From Theileria orientalis strain Shintoku (taxonomy: Eukaryota > Apicomplexa > Aconoidasida > Piroplasmida > Theileriidae), in assembly GCF_000740895.1 (NCBI RefSeq), contig NC_025260.1, forward strand, positions 1,716,001-1,780,000: a stretch of DNA of 64,000 nt. The letters run 5' to 3'. Shown here in pieces: positions 38,724 through 49,849 of this stretch. Position numbers and translations under genes: made by a program. The notes under the pieces are model-generated. The model made no database searches, was not told the DNA's origin, and was given only the letters and a program-made list of their open reading frames with translations. Numbering within the stretch: the first letter of the stretch is position 1; each line of letters begins with the position of its first letter.

Positions 38724-39941
38724 ATGAATAACATGCCATTTAATGACGACGAAATGGGCAATGTCGACCCTTACTCAGACGGTTACGGATACAACACACC
38801 GCAGCCTTATGACGAGTTGCAGTATAATCAGCCCGGACCTGTGGACCCGGACTACATGGTCGAAGCCGCCAGTCCCCGAGGAGAGGCGCATACTCCATTC
38901 GTAGGATTCTTCAGCTCTAAATTATTGAGGTCGGGATTCACGCTGCAGACGGTTTCCCTGTCCCTGATGTTCGTGTTCTACTGGGCCTTCGGAGGCACGG
39001 GAGTGTTCGTCTTCGACCTTTACGCAGCTCCGGAGAGTGTCAAAGTGTCAAAGCCGTTCCATTTGACCGTGTCAGCGCTGATGGGCCTGTACCTGCTGGG
39101 CACTCTGTACATCGCCATGTTCCAAGTTTTCGTTACCGATAACTCAAAGTAAGCTTCAGTTCTAATCAATTTCTTTAGGTCCGTTAGAGGATTCAGGGCA
39201 GGCTCGAAAATTCTGTCAGCAGCGGTCACGCTCGACCTGCTCTCGAACATGCTGAGGCTCGTCGAGTACCTCTACGCGTACTTTTACATGAGCATGAAGT
39301 GGTGGACCAAGTACCAGCAGACCAAGTCGGACTGGATTTTCTTCCAGTTCGGGAGCTTCACAAACAGCTTTGCGCTGGTCATGTACGGAGCCGCTCTGTT
39401 CTACTTGGAGGCCTACCATGACGAGGGCACTTCCGAGGAGGTAGCATGGACCAACCTTTCCCTCTTCTTCCTGGCCGGACTCGCCGAGCTTCTAATGGTT
39501 TTCACCGGCTACGGTGCTCTCTTCAGTCTGTTTTTGCTTCTCGCCAACTTCAGCGGAACTCTCTGGGCATTCTCTTTCGAGCCTCTGCTGGGCAAGTGGG
39601 CTCCATCTCTGCACTCTAGGGACGTGAACGCTGACTTTGTGAACGACGACACGGTCGTTACTGAGCCCTACACGCAGTTTTACCCTGGTCAAAACGAGGT
39701 CAACCCCTACTTGAACATGAGTTCGTACCCCAACGAACAAAGCTTCGTTCAATACCCAAACCCTAGCTTCCCCAACGACCCTAACGTGGTATACCCGAAT
39801 CAGCAAGGCGCCTTCGAGTACCAGGGGAACTTTGCGAACAACTACGAGTTAGACCCGAAGGCCTACGTCCAGTACACCCAGGGCAGCTTACCTCACTATC
39901 AAAACTCCGGAAACTTGGTGGCGCCCGCCTACGTGGCTTAG
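38724..39941 (+). CDS. Six-span membrane protein, GAPM-like (inner membrane complex)
   Basis: Two exons joined by an intron near 39150-39177, about 395 residues. An N-terminal acidic/Tyr-rich segment is followed by six hydrophobic helices (LQTVSLSLMFVFYWAFGG, LTVSALMGLYLLGTLYIAMF, ILSAAVTLDLLSNMLRLVEYL, SFALVMYGAALFYLEAY, NLSLFFLAGLAELLMVFTGY, LFSLFLLLANFSGTLWAF) and a 120-residue tail rich in Tyr, Asn, Pro and Gln (QYPNPSFPNDPNVVYPNQQ). Six spans plus a long polar tail is the architecture of apicomplexan GAPM proteins of the inner membrane complex; family membership is inferred from topology. Confidence 0.75.
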
Positions 39942-40051
39942 AGTTAATATAATTAAACGAAGTACACACTAAACTTGTTTATTTTTGTGTTATTTACAAT
40001 GATTTTGATTGATTACGTGGATGTGTATTCAAAATGGTTGTGCCATTTTAT

Positions 40052-40132
40052 GTACCATGTTGTTAGTCCCAGGGTATGTAAAAAGTACCATGTTGTCTGT
40101 CCCAGGGTATGTAAATGTACTAGGTTGTCTGT
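40052..40132. repeat. About 33-base tandem repeat with CCCAGGGTATGTAAA
   Basis: Two and a half copies of a unit beginning gtaccatgttgt and ending cccagggtatgtaaa, in the convergent end between the GAPM-like gene and the next gene. Confidence 0.9.
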
Positions 40133-40166
40133 TGTCGGCTACCTACCTATGTACTCTAGTTACAAT

Positions 40167-43065
40167 TTAGTACATTAACTTCATTACAAAGGAGCTGTAC
40201 AGTGGCTCTAGCTCCCCTAGTTTATCCGGCGGGTGAGTCGACAGCGCCTCCAGTAGCTGCACGACAAGCTGCTTCCTCAGTTGCAGAACGTGCTTTAAGC
40301 GACTTTCGCAGATCATGTGCTTCTTCAACAGGCACACGTGGCCGCAGTCCTCGGAGGGCCTCCTTTCCATCGAGTCCTCCCTGTTTGTGGTATCGTCGTC
40401 GGAGTGGACCATCATATCGTCCACTTCAATCGTGCTCTCCCTGTTAATCACGCTGTTGACGCTCGACCGTTCACTGCGTACGTAGTCGGTGTGGATTGAG
40501 AAGCCGTTGCTCGTCAGCAGCACACTACCGGTGCGCGTGCCACCTGCTTTATTGCCGCTGCTGGTAGGCCTCTTTCTAAACTCCAGCAGCGGCCTATCAC
40601 TCAACTTGTATTTCACCTCTCTGCAGTACTCCAGCGGCATGTAGTATGAGGCTGGGTTCAACGCGTGCCTCGTGATCTTGTCAAACTCCTCGTAGATGCA
40701 CACATCCACCTGCATGGTGCTCAGCTTCCCGAAGTCGTTGTAGTGAAACATACTACCGTCGTCGTCATAGCCAAAATCGCCATCTATTGAGTAGCTCTTC
40801 TGGCTCCCGTGGTTTCTATCGCCTCTGCCACCTCTTTCGCGTCTATCAGCTCCGTTCTGATCCCCAATGTACTCATCTACTTTCATATTCTCGTACACTA
40901 TGCAGTCGCCACCGCTGGTTACATTGCCAATGCCACTTACTCTTCTCTCCTGCCTGCTGTTTACGTTCATCAGGTACGTTGCGATCGTGCTGGCGTTGTA
41001 CGGCACTATTAGGTCGCAGTACTTGCTGCAGCTCTGGTCCGCCGCCTTGTGGATGTTGAACTCGTTGTCAACGTTCAGGTCCATCTCCGCCTCCTCCATT
41101 TCCGCTTCAGTTGTGTTTGACACGTAATGGACCACCAGCGACAGCATCCGCTTCAACGCGTTACTTTGCGTAAGGTTCGCGCACCTGATGTTCATGAAGT
41201 CCTCGTTCGTGAAAACGCCGGTATCGTTCAAGTTTGAGAGGACGGTCAGGGCGCTCCTCTGCATCCTGTACACGTTCTCCTCCACGACCAGCTTGTCGTT
41301 CATCTGTGCGAAGTTGATTCTGAAGTGCGGCATTAGCGCGAGGTAGGTTCCGAAGAAGGCCTCCGGGGTCTCCACGCTCCTCTTCAGGAAATCGCCCATC
41401 AGCAGAAAGCTGGCTCCGAAACTCAGCAGGTGCAGGTGGTTCACCAGCACCCTGTCCACCTTCTGCGCCTTGCCCGAGACTGAGTCCGCCTCCGTCAGTC
41501 TCCTGTTAGCTCTGTGGAAGTTGCCTCTGTACTTCACCAGGTCCGAGCCCGTCAGCATCTCCAGCACCTCCAGCACTCGCAGCCTCAGTGTGTACAGCGG
41601 CGGCGGCGTGTACAGATACTTTGCGATGAGGCTTCTGTAGCCCACTCTCCTCACCTCTCCGAATCTGAAGTCTCCTGAGAAGGGCAGGAACAGCTCGTGC
41701 AGCATTCCCACGCCCAGCACCGGTAGGAAGAGGTACTTCTTCACCTTCTTCAGGAGCGTGCTTCTCAGCTCCTCCTCCATCTTCATGTTCGTGAACTCGA
41801 ACAGTCTTTCACTCAGCACTCCCACAAGGCTTATCAGTCTGTCCAACGCGTACACCACTGCCAACTCGTTCCTTCTTCTCCTCTCCGGAGTCTGCCCGTT
41901 TTCGTTGTCCGTCTCCATATCCTTCTCCTCCAACTTTTCTCCGCCAACGTCGCAACTGCTGTACGGGTTACTCATATAAAAGGGCACAAATTCTTGCTTC
42001 AGAAACCTTTTGTACACCTCCAACACTGTGCCCTCATTTAACCCAAACCTCACCTTCAACTTGTCCACCAAATACTTAAAGTAGCACTTTCCCTTGCACA
42101 GCAGCTTCGAGTCTACATAACCCATGAGTTTCCAACATTTAAAAAGTACCCTTTTTTATTGGAGTCACCAGCAAAACTGACAACTCCGGCATCAGCTTCA
42201 GAATCGTTGTCAGCAGATCCATCGCCTGCACCGCCTTGTAGTCGTACTTCGTGCTCTGCATAAGTCTCAAAAGGAAGTCCAGCAGGTCGTAGAACTGCTC
42301 CATTCCTCTTTCATACAGTACTTCCACCAACTCGTGCCTGCAGCCACTCTCCACGAACACCTCGTTCGCAGTTCCCTCCTGCGTCGTCTCCGCCTCAACC
42401 TCGCATCCTGACAGCACGCTCGTCGACCTAGCGAAGCTGTTCATGTCAAATGACGACAGCCCCTTGTAAACGTTCAGATTTTCCTTGTCCTCGTCCTCAA
42501 ACGAGCTCCCCTTCTCCGCCTCCGTCTGTTCGCTCGTCATCTCCTGAGATCCGTGGTACACTGAGCTGTAAACTCGTTTCCAATTGTTTCTGTACGCCTC
42601 CACCTGAACATATCTTCTTCAATTCCCTGGTCTTACGGTTTCATTTATCAGGTGCTCCAGGTACGACTTCTTATTCGTAAAGCACACATGCTTCCCATCT
42701 AAAGAGTCCAATCTATCGCAATTTCCATACTTACCGATAAACACTTTAGACTCAACCATGTATCTGACCAGCGGGCTGAGTGTTTTCGAAATGTGTAGTT
42801 CAAATTTCTTTTGATACGACAGCCACTGTTTCGGCTGTTTCCCGTACTGCTCCTCGCCCAAAGCCACTGAAGAACTATCCGAATCATATCTCGTTGAGTT
42901 TATACTCAGTGTATGGGCCTTCAAGTTCTCATCACCGAGTGGAAGATTCTGTTCCTCGTGCTTCCCCTGATTCCCGTCGTCTGCGTCGATTTCGTCCAGC
43001 TCATTTAGGACGTTAATCAAGGAATCGTCGTTGATTAAGTCTGAATACTTCCCTGACAAATCCAT
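40167..43065 (-). CDS. Large alpha-helical protein of unknown function
   Basis: Three or four exons giving about 950 residues. Start MDLSGKYSDLINDDSL at 43065; an intron of 37 bases near 42120-42158 (gtactt...gtag) joins ...VTPIKK to DSKLLCKGKCYFKYLVDKLK. The first 300 residues are acidic and serine-rich. The middle is dense with amphipathic helices (FYDLLDFLLRLMQSTKYDYKAVQAMDLLTTILKLMP; LEVLEMLTGSDLVKYRG; LVNHLHLLSFGASFLLMGDFLKR) like HEAT or ARM repeats. A Ser/Asp/Gly-rich low-complexity region precedes the conserved-looking tail LLKKHMICESRLKHVLQLRK. No family recognised. Confidence 0.8.
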
Positions 43066-43310
43066 GGCCTTTACTCGTTCTATATTTTACAAAAGTCAAC
43101 ATCATTTACACACACCACCACTCTCAACGTTGCGATGTATAGAAGCAGAGTTAAGGCACAAAATGAGTCTTTTAATTTTTAAAAATGAAACTGAGAGTGA
43201 ATTCGTTTCAAAAATCTATTGGTTGGTTCTTACCGTGTATTTTCATTCCCATTTCCACCACTTATTCTGAACGACATTATTTATTTTATTCCGTACATTT
43301 TATCGCCTCC

Positions 43311-43781
43311 ATGATCAAGTTCGTTGTTATGATAAATAAGCGTGGCCAGACCCGGCTGAGTCACTACTACGAGCCCTTCACTTTGGAGGATAAGTCCGCT
43401 TTAGAATCTGAGCTGATTCGCAAGTGTTTGATTCGCGACGATACTCAATGTTCCTTCTTCACCCTCAGGGACATGACCATTGTTTACAGGAGGTTAGTTC
43501 CCCCCCTTACCCCTTTCTTTAGGTACGCTAGCTTATTTATCATCGTCGGCACCACTCCTGACGAAAATGAGCTCACTATTTACGAGCTCGTTCAGAACAT
43601 CGTCGAAACACTCGACCGTCACTTCGAGAACGTCTGCGAGCTCGATATAATTTACAATCTCGACAAGGCTCACTTTATTTTGAATGAAATGATCGCCAAC
43701 GGCCGTATCATCGAATGCAACAAGTCCAACATCCTTTACCCGCTTACTCTTTACGAGAAGTTCCAAAAGTCGTCATTTTAA
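43311..43781 (+). CDS. AP4S: Adaptor complex AP-4 sigma subunit
   Basis: About 145 residues. Start ATG 43311. MIKFVVMINKRGQTRLSHYYEPF, LESELIRKCLIRDDTQCSFF, YASLFIIVGTTPDENELTIYELVQN, IVETLDRHFENVCELDIIYNLDKAHFILNEMI and ANGRIIECN match AP-4 sigma (GQTRLSxYYE, ELIRxCLxR, NELxIYELIxNFVExLD, IxNxD) better than AP-1, AP-2 or AP-3. One intron, 43493-43522 (30 bases), follows YRR and is phase 2. AP-4 is absent from many eukaryotes, so this marks a conserved trans-Golgi adaptor in this lineage. Confidence 0.92.
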   Translation: MIKFVVMINKRGQTRLSHYYEPFTLEDKSALESELIRKCLIRDDTQCSFFTLRDMTIVYRRLVPPLTPFFRYASLFIIVGTTPDENELTIYELVQNIVETLDRHFENVCELDIIYNLDKAHFILNEMIANGRIIECNKSNILYPLTLYEKFQKSSF

Positions 43782-43969
43782 TGTACCATATTTCAATCAT
43801 TCGCGCAGCTGGTGGTACCACTGATAATGTTTTCACACACTCGTATGTACACCTATATCTATACATCTAAACACACACATATACACTCATATATACACAT
43901 ATATTCAGTCACAATTACCAACACTCTTGTACCATTTACACCAAATTACTTAACTTTACATATTGCGAT

Positions 43970-45488
43970 TAAAGCAGCTCTGAAATATTCATTGGCATCT
44001 CGTCGATTTGAGTCGAGTAGTACTGCTCAATGTCTCTTAAAATCCTGATATCGTCGTCCTACAGAATAATCGTCAATGACCATTGTAGGAATAACAGTTA
44101 GTAAACATTGTCAAAATAACCGTCAATAACCAGGTATGCAATCATAACTAGCAACCTTCTTACCTTTACAAAGTTTATTGCTACGCCCTTCCTTCCGTAC
44201 CTTCCTGATCTTCCAATTCTATGAATGTAACTTTCACGACTATTCGGCAAATCATAATTTACAACGAGAGAAACCTAATAATTGATTAAGCAAGAAAGCG
44301 GTAGAAGACCACCATATGGCACTCCAATCATGGCCACATGGCACAGTGGCTATTATTATAATGGTAATTTGTAAATACACCGCATAACACACACAGTAAC
44401 TAGGCGTCGGCGTAACTTTCTTACCTGCTGGACATCCAGTCCTCTTCCCCAGAGGTCAGTCGATATCAGCACTCGCGACTCCCCCTTTCTGAACCTCTGC
44501 ATGATGTCGTTCCTCTCCTTTTGCGACATTTCTCCGTGCATCTTGCACACTTCGAAGTTGGCGTCCTTCATCTTCTTCGCCAGCCAGTCCACCTTCTCCT
44601 TGGTGTTGCAGAATATCACCGCCTGCGTTATTATCAGCGACTCGTACAGGTCGCAGAGCGTGTCGAACTTCCACTGCTCCTTCTCCACTGATATGAAGAA
44701 CTGCCTTATGCCCTCCAGCGTCAGCTCGTCGCGCTTCACCAGGACCTTGAACGGGTTATTCATGAACTTGTTCGTGATCTCTATCACTTCGTGCGGCAGC
44801 GTTGCTGAGACCAGCACCACTTGGATCGTCGGCGGCAGGTACCTGTACACTGAGTACACCTGCTCCTTGAAGCCTCTGTTAAGCATCTCGTCCGCCTCGT
44901 CCAGGATGAGCTGTTTTATGTTCCTCGTGTTCAGGTGTCGGTCCGTGATCATGTGGTTGACTCTTCCCGGCGTTCCCGAGACTATTTGCACTCCCGATTC
45001 CAGCGCCTTTATGTCGTCGCTTACCTTCTTCCCGCCAATGCAGCAGTGTACCTAAAGTAAACGTTATGTGCTGCGGGCGGTATTTAAAGCAAAAATGACT
45101 AGTTAGTGGGCACATATTAGCTCTAACTCACCTCAACGTTGCAATAATCACCCAAAGCCAGGCAAACCTTCTGTGACTGCTCGGCCAGCTCTCTTGTAGG
45201 CGACAACAAAAGCACTTGGGTTTCTCTGACGTTTGAATTTACGACTTGGAGCGCTCCTAGGCAAAATACGCACGTTTTCCCGGTTCCGCTTTGGGACTGA
45301 ATTATCACATCTCTTCCGTCCAATATAGGTTTAATAGCTCTTTGTTGCACTGCTGAGGGCTTATCGAAACCGTACGCAAATATTCCTTTAAGAATATCCT
45401 CCTTCAACCCCAAATCTTCGAAGGATTCCACCAATCCGTAATCCTCGGAGACTTCGTAGGAGGCATCGCCGTTAGTATCGCTGCTCAT
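43970..45488 (-). CDS. EIF4A3: DEAD-box helicase eIF4A-III (exon-junction complex)
   Basis: About 390 residues in four or more exons. Motifs: Q motif [68 protein letters not shown] and [19 protein letters not shown]. The closing [20 protein letters not shown] is the eIF4A3/FAL1 tail. Full-length resemblance is to eIF4A-III not cytoplasmic eIF4A. The exon-junction complex core ATPase; links splicing to mRNA export and decay. Last codon at 43973, stop 43970-43972. Confidence 0.95.
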
Positions 45489-45771
45489 TTTTTAATAGAA
45501 ACTCTAAAAATATATTTTTAAAACTGGTTTACAGAAATTTGACCATAACAATGGTAAATATTTTATAAATTTACCAAATTGTATTCTAAAGCCTGACAAT
45601 ATTTACACTGAAACCCAAATACACATTTTTCAATAATGATATATTAAAACACACTTGTATCATATTAAATTTTTTTGTTTTGCTGGATTCTATCTATTCG
45701 ATAGAGAAATGGACATTATTTGTGGAAAAAAATGAATTTTCTGTTTCTTGGCAACACAACCCCTTGTAATT

Positions 45772-47752
45772 ATGGCACCGTACCAAAAGTGGCCTATTTA
45801 CGCCACCAAAAGGATGGTAGAAATCATTCCGAACCTATGTATGGAGGGGAAAAGGCACACAGTAGTCGCCAATGTTATGTTTCACTGCCTTGGGTCAGGA
45901 ATCTTAGATAAGGAGTATAACACAGTGTTTCGAAACGAATACATGGAGACCCTGAACCATCTGTTTAACAATCGCATGAAGGAGGAGAATGGTGTAAATT
46001 CGCACGAGGGTGTAAAGGAGCTGGTGTTTTCTCCATTTAACCAAAGGCTGGTGAATGAAGTGAGTCCGAGCATATACGCAACTCAAAGGGACCACCTAAT
46101 CTCATCGTTGGAAGAGTCGCTGAAGAAGTAAGTACAGAGGCAATAATAAACATTTAGTTTTTCAATGTACTATACGGACGTGAAGGAAAACATTGATCTG
46201 AACAGAATGTATCACTCAGTTGGAGTGGACTTTGTGAAACTAATAAAGCTACTGAGACTGGAACACAAGCTTGAGGAGCTCAGTGCAGATGTAATAAACG
46301 ACTTTTTTAAGGAGTCGATAGGAAGCAGAGAGTTCCATAAGGTTATGGAGTTTCTGCAAATGCTAATGGCAAAGAAGGTGAGTTAAGTTAAACTAACTTA
46401 GCGTAGGAATTGGATATGTTCACACCATTTGTAAAAGGATCAGTGAGACTGGTAGAAGTGTTAGTTGGAGTGGTAGAAACAGAGTCGAGAACAGTGTTGG
46501 AGCAGTTCTATAGGCAGATTCCTAAGGAACTACACACCCAGTGTTTAAAGTTTCTGAGGTCAACGGATCCGAATACAGGTATACGAACATACATCATTTT
46601 CTGATACATGTTAGTAACGACCGTGTATGATTACCGTACGGTCATAATAATACAGGTTTATTGATATACGATTGGGGTTACAGTGAGTCTGAATTAATAT
46701 TGAGTGGTAACCTAGAAAATGTGAGCGGACAACCACAAAGAGCATGCTCTAGGGCTGATGAAGAGACACGTAACAACACAGTACTAGATAGAGTACTCGT
46801 GAATAACATAGCAAGCCTGTATTCAGCACTCCAGACTCTGAAAACACTAAGTAAACAGGGAGTCAGAGGGTCAAATAAAAATTTTCAAAATGAACTCAGA
46901 AGTAGCATATCGGTCCACTTTGAACCAGACATAGTGGTGATATCAACGCACAGGGACGTATTTGTAATAGACACACTAATAAGAGATTCACTGTACAAGG
47001 CGTCACTGTACAAACTGCTCGACTTTGTATGGTCGTCAGAGTTAACTAAAATAGGCCACAACATAATGTTGAACATGGCAAAGCTATCGTGCCAATTTGA
47101 AGAACCATTCAGGAAATATAACAAAATAGTGGACCTAAAGTAAGGACATTAATTATTATAGTAACAGCAAGTACCATACTTGCCACTATGAGAATAAGAA
47201 GTAGCTGAGGATATAATAAGTGCTAGTCAATAAAATAAGAATATGTTCAGCGACAAGAGAGTTAAGAAGATCAAGGTGCACAATGAAGATGGAGCATATG
47301 AGACTAGTCAATTTAGATCAACAGGTATTTAAAATAGTAGATATGAATAGGAGTATAGACGTAGATACAGAAATCGAGGTTAAAGCTGGTATACATAAAT
47401 GTTAACATCTCATTCTCGACTAGGGATCACCAGGAACTTGAATGGCTTGCTACAGGAGTATAACGTAGGAGTGCCTCCCAGAAAAAAATGGAACGGCATG
47501 AGACCAATACCAGTTGAAAGAGTAAAATACCTATCAATAGTAGCAAGAGGGATGCTGTCAATCGAATATCAGCTCAGATCGCAAGGATGGATGCCGTCAT
47601 CAATTTGCGCTAGCTCCTCCGAAGAAAAGACGAAAATAGAGGTGTATCCATTCGATAGTAAGAGAAATAAAGGAGTAAAAGATCTAGGTTCAGAGAAAAA
47701 CAGTGACCCTGATAGCGTTGAAATATCAGAGAAAACTGAAGATTTCCTTTAA
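45772..47752 (+). CDS. 3'-5' exonuclease-like (RNase D / EXD3-like) protein, probably inactive
   Basis: Seven or so exons, about 530 residues, start ATG 45772 chosen over an out-of-frame upstream ATG. The N-terminal half is helical. From about 46900 a DEDD-type exonuclease fold is recognisable: VHFEPDIVVISTHRDVFVIDTL (Exo I region), LTKIGHNIMLNMAKLSCQF (Exo II), then ITRNLNGLLQEYNVGVPPRKKW, MRPIPVERVKYLSIVARGMLSI (Exo III). The catalytic acids look missing: the DxE of Exo I is HFE, the acidic residue of Exo II is N, and Exo III lacks the D five residues after the tyrosine. The closest architecture is the C-terminal domain of RNase D/EXD3-type proteins. Possibly an RNA-binding or scaffolding pseudo-enzyme. 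Confidence 0.68.
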
Positions 47753-47865
47753 AATTAATTTTTTAGTCATTTATGATTATTTACACAGCTTAGGATTCAG
47801 TCACTAAACCGTAAGACTAGGTTAAGGGTTCTTAAATTTTATGAGCGTCAACACACATTTGATAG

Positions 47866-48117
47866 ATGGTGTTAATTGTACCTTCCAGCGTTGCCTGGCC
47901 GTGTAGAAAGCTAAAGCCGTGCAAAAATAAGAAACCGTACGAAAGTGTATTAGGCATCGGGTCGAAGGGATTTAAGTCGAAAAACAGGAGCGTGATGGAA
48001 GACGTGTACGTGGAGGTGGAATTGCCAGAGGACGCAGAAACGATCACAACTCCAACCAGGAAGCAAGTTCCACAGACAAGTATAAACAAACATAAATTAA
48101 TCGTGACAATCAGATGA
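47866..48117 (+). CDS. Small possible gene, 3' structure uncertain
   Basis: Starts ATG 47866 (MVLIVPSSVAWPCRKLKPCKN), 114 bases after the previous stop. First exon has coding character (GSKGFKSKNRSVMEDVYVEV). It either stops at 48117 or splices to a frame open to about 48314 through a donor at CAA|gttcca. Neither ending is recognisable. Kept only as a candidate. Confidence 0.35.
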   Translation: MVLIVPSSVAWPCRKLKPCKNKKPYESVLGIGSKGFKSKNRSVMEDVYVEVELPEDAETITTPTRKQVPQTSINKHKLIVTIR

Positions 48118-48368
48118 AAACAGGGCTTACGTGGAGGAAAAGCTGAAGGAAGGCGGAAAGAAGCAGAGCACAGAGTTAGACACACATACGTAACCAAAAT
48201 TATTCAGTTTATTCCTCTGGGACGACGAATCAGGTTCTACAAGACAAACGCAAATAATGTTAACTACAGGATGCGTAATCAAGTACCCCTTGTACAAGGA
48301 ATCACGGGATGACTGTAATCCATAATTATAGAACAAATGTAACCAATAATCCCAAAGATTTTAGGCCC

Positions 48369-49563
48369 ATGGCAAACACAGGCAACATCAAGAGGGACGA
48401 CGACGATGTTGAGACTGATAGGAGGACGATTGAGTGGTAAGCAAACTTATAATGAAACACTTAACACATGTGGTGTTATGGATACCTAGGAGTCTGGATG
48501 TTGTGGATAGATACCTATCTAGGGCTATAGATCTGGCTAAAAACCAGAGCGGGTAGACACAAAGTATGTTTTGAAAAGTAGTAATAAATATATATGTGCA
48601 ATTTAAGCTTTTGTTGCCCTAAACCAATATTGTCTTACACCTAATCACATGTTTCACCTGTGTTGTAGACCCTTAGTGCAAACATATGTATAGTTCTCCT
48701 TCCTATGCTGATTTATATTCAAATGGTCTTTTAAGTCTTCCACTTTATTGTATTAATGTTCAGAAAGAGGTAATTTTGCCCTTAGACTGCCGCTTAGGCC
48801 ATAAATACTATTTATGCACAGATATACCTACCCGTGGCATACGCGCCGCTTAAAACTAATTAACATTTACGTTTAGGCTAAATCAGAGCAATTTTTTCCA
48901 CAGGGGTGGTGGAAACGATTCTTCCAAGGCTCACACCAAGGGAGCCGCCTCTTCTTTTGATAAGTATTCAAAAGTTGAAGATTCAAAGGATATTCAAAAG
49001 GATGAATCAAGCTTTTCAAGTAAGCCACGACACCTTTTAGTTACTATATCGCTACGTTAAGGCCCAGTTACGTAAGCATTACCGGTACATGGCCATGCTA
49101 CTGCCACAGTTCCAACACCATTGCCTTATAACCAGATATTATAATAGCTCAGCCGCACCATTTCCACAAATTCATGATACTACTTATGTTTTGTTCAATT
49201 TAATTCAATGAAGCTGAAGCTTACGATTGTTACAAGTGTTAACGCGCCCATAATTATCTTTTAGAAAACACTTCTCAAACAAGTGTGGAAAAGAGTAAGG
49301 ACGAGAAGCCTAAGGATCCCAACTCTGTCGGCACGATTGAAGAGTTGACCAGACTCCTGTTCAAGTACCACACGAGTAGGTACAAGGAGTTCAAAAGACA
49401 GGTTTACTCTATAAACGATTCTGACGCTAAGCCTGGTCACCACTCCGACAGGCACGACTCCACAGAATCACACCCTAAGAGTTACAGGTCAAACTACAGC
49501 TATAGGCCTTCTTACTCTCGCGAGAGGGGTCATGATCGTCATAAATATAAATCGGATCGCTAA
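48369..49563 (+). CDS. Hydrophilic RS-like protein, unknown function
   Basis: Four exons in phase: MANTGNIKRDDDDVETDRR..., SLDVVDRYLSRAIDLAKNQSG, a Gly/Ser/Lys exon (SSKAHTKGAASSFDKYSK) and a last exon ending SYRPSYSRERGHDRHKYKSDR. Introns at about 48438-48489, 48556-48902, 49020-49263. The acidic start and Arg/Ser/Asp/His tail resemble spliceosome-associated or RNA-processing proteins; no domain is recognised. Intron 2 is unusually long (about 345 bases) for this window. Confidence 0.7.
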
Positions 49564-49654
49564 ATATACTTAAACTCACAATACACCTTTGTTAGAACTA
49601 TTTACACTTCCTAGGACCGTTATATCCCTCACACATGCCAAAACAGACATCTAG

Positions 49655-49790
49655 CAATTACAAACGTAAATAATAGTCCGATGGCTAGTACGTTCAAATG
49701 TACATAATAGTCCGACAGCTAACAGACAAACGTAAATAATAGTCCGACATCTAGTAATTACAAACGTAAATGACAGCCTGACGCCTATAA
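49655..49790. repeat. About 37-base tandem repeat with AATAGTCCGA
   Basis: Four imperfect copies of caaacgtaaataatagtccga plus spacer, in the convergent region between the RS-like gene and the F-box/WD gene. Confidence 0.9.
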
Positions 49791-49849
49791 GTACACGTGT
49801 ACTTGTTAACTCATCACATTACTCCTTTGCCCTAACGGGCGCCGCGCCG

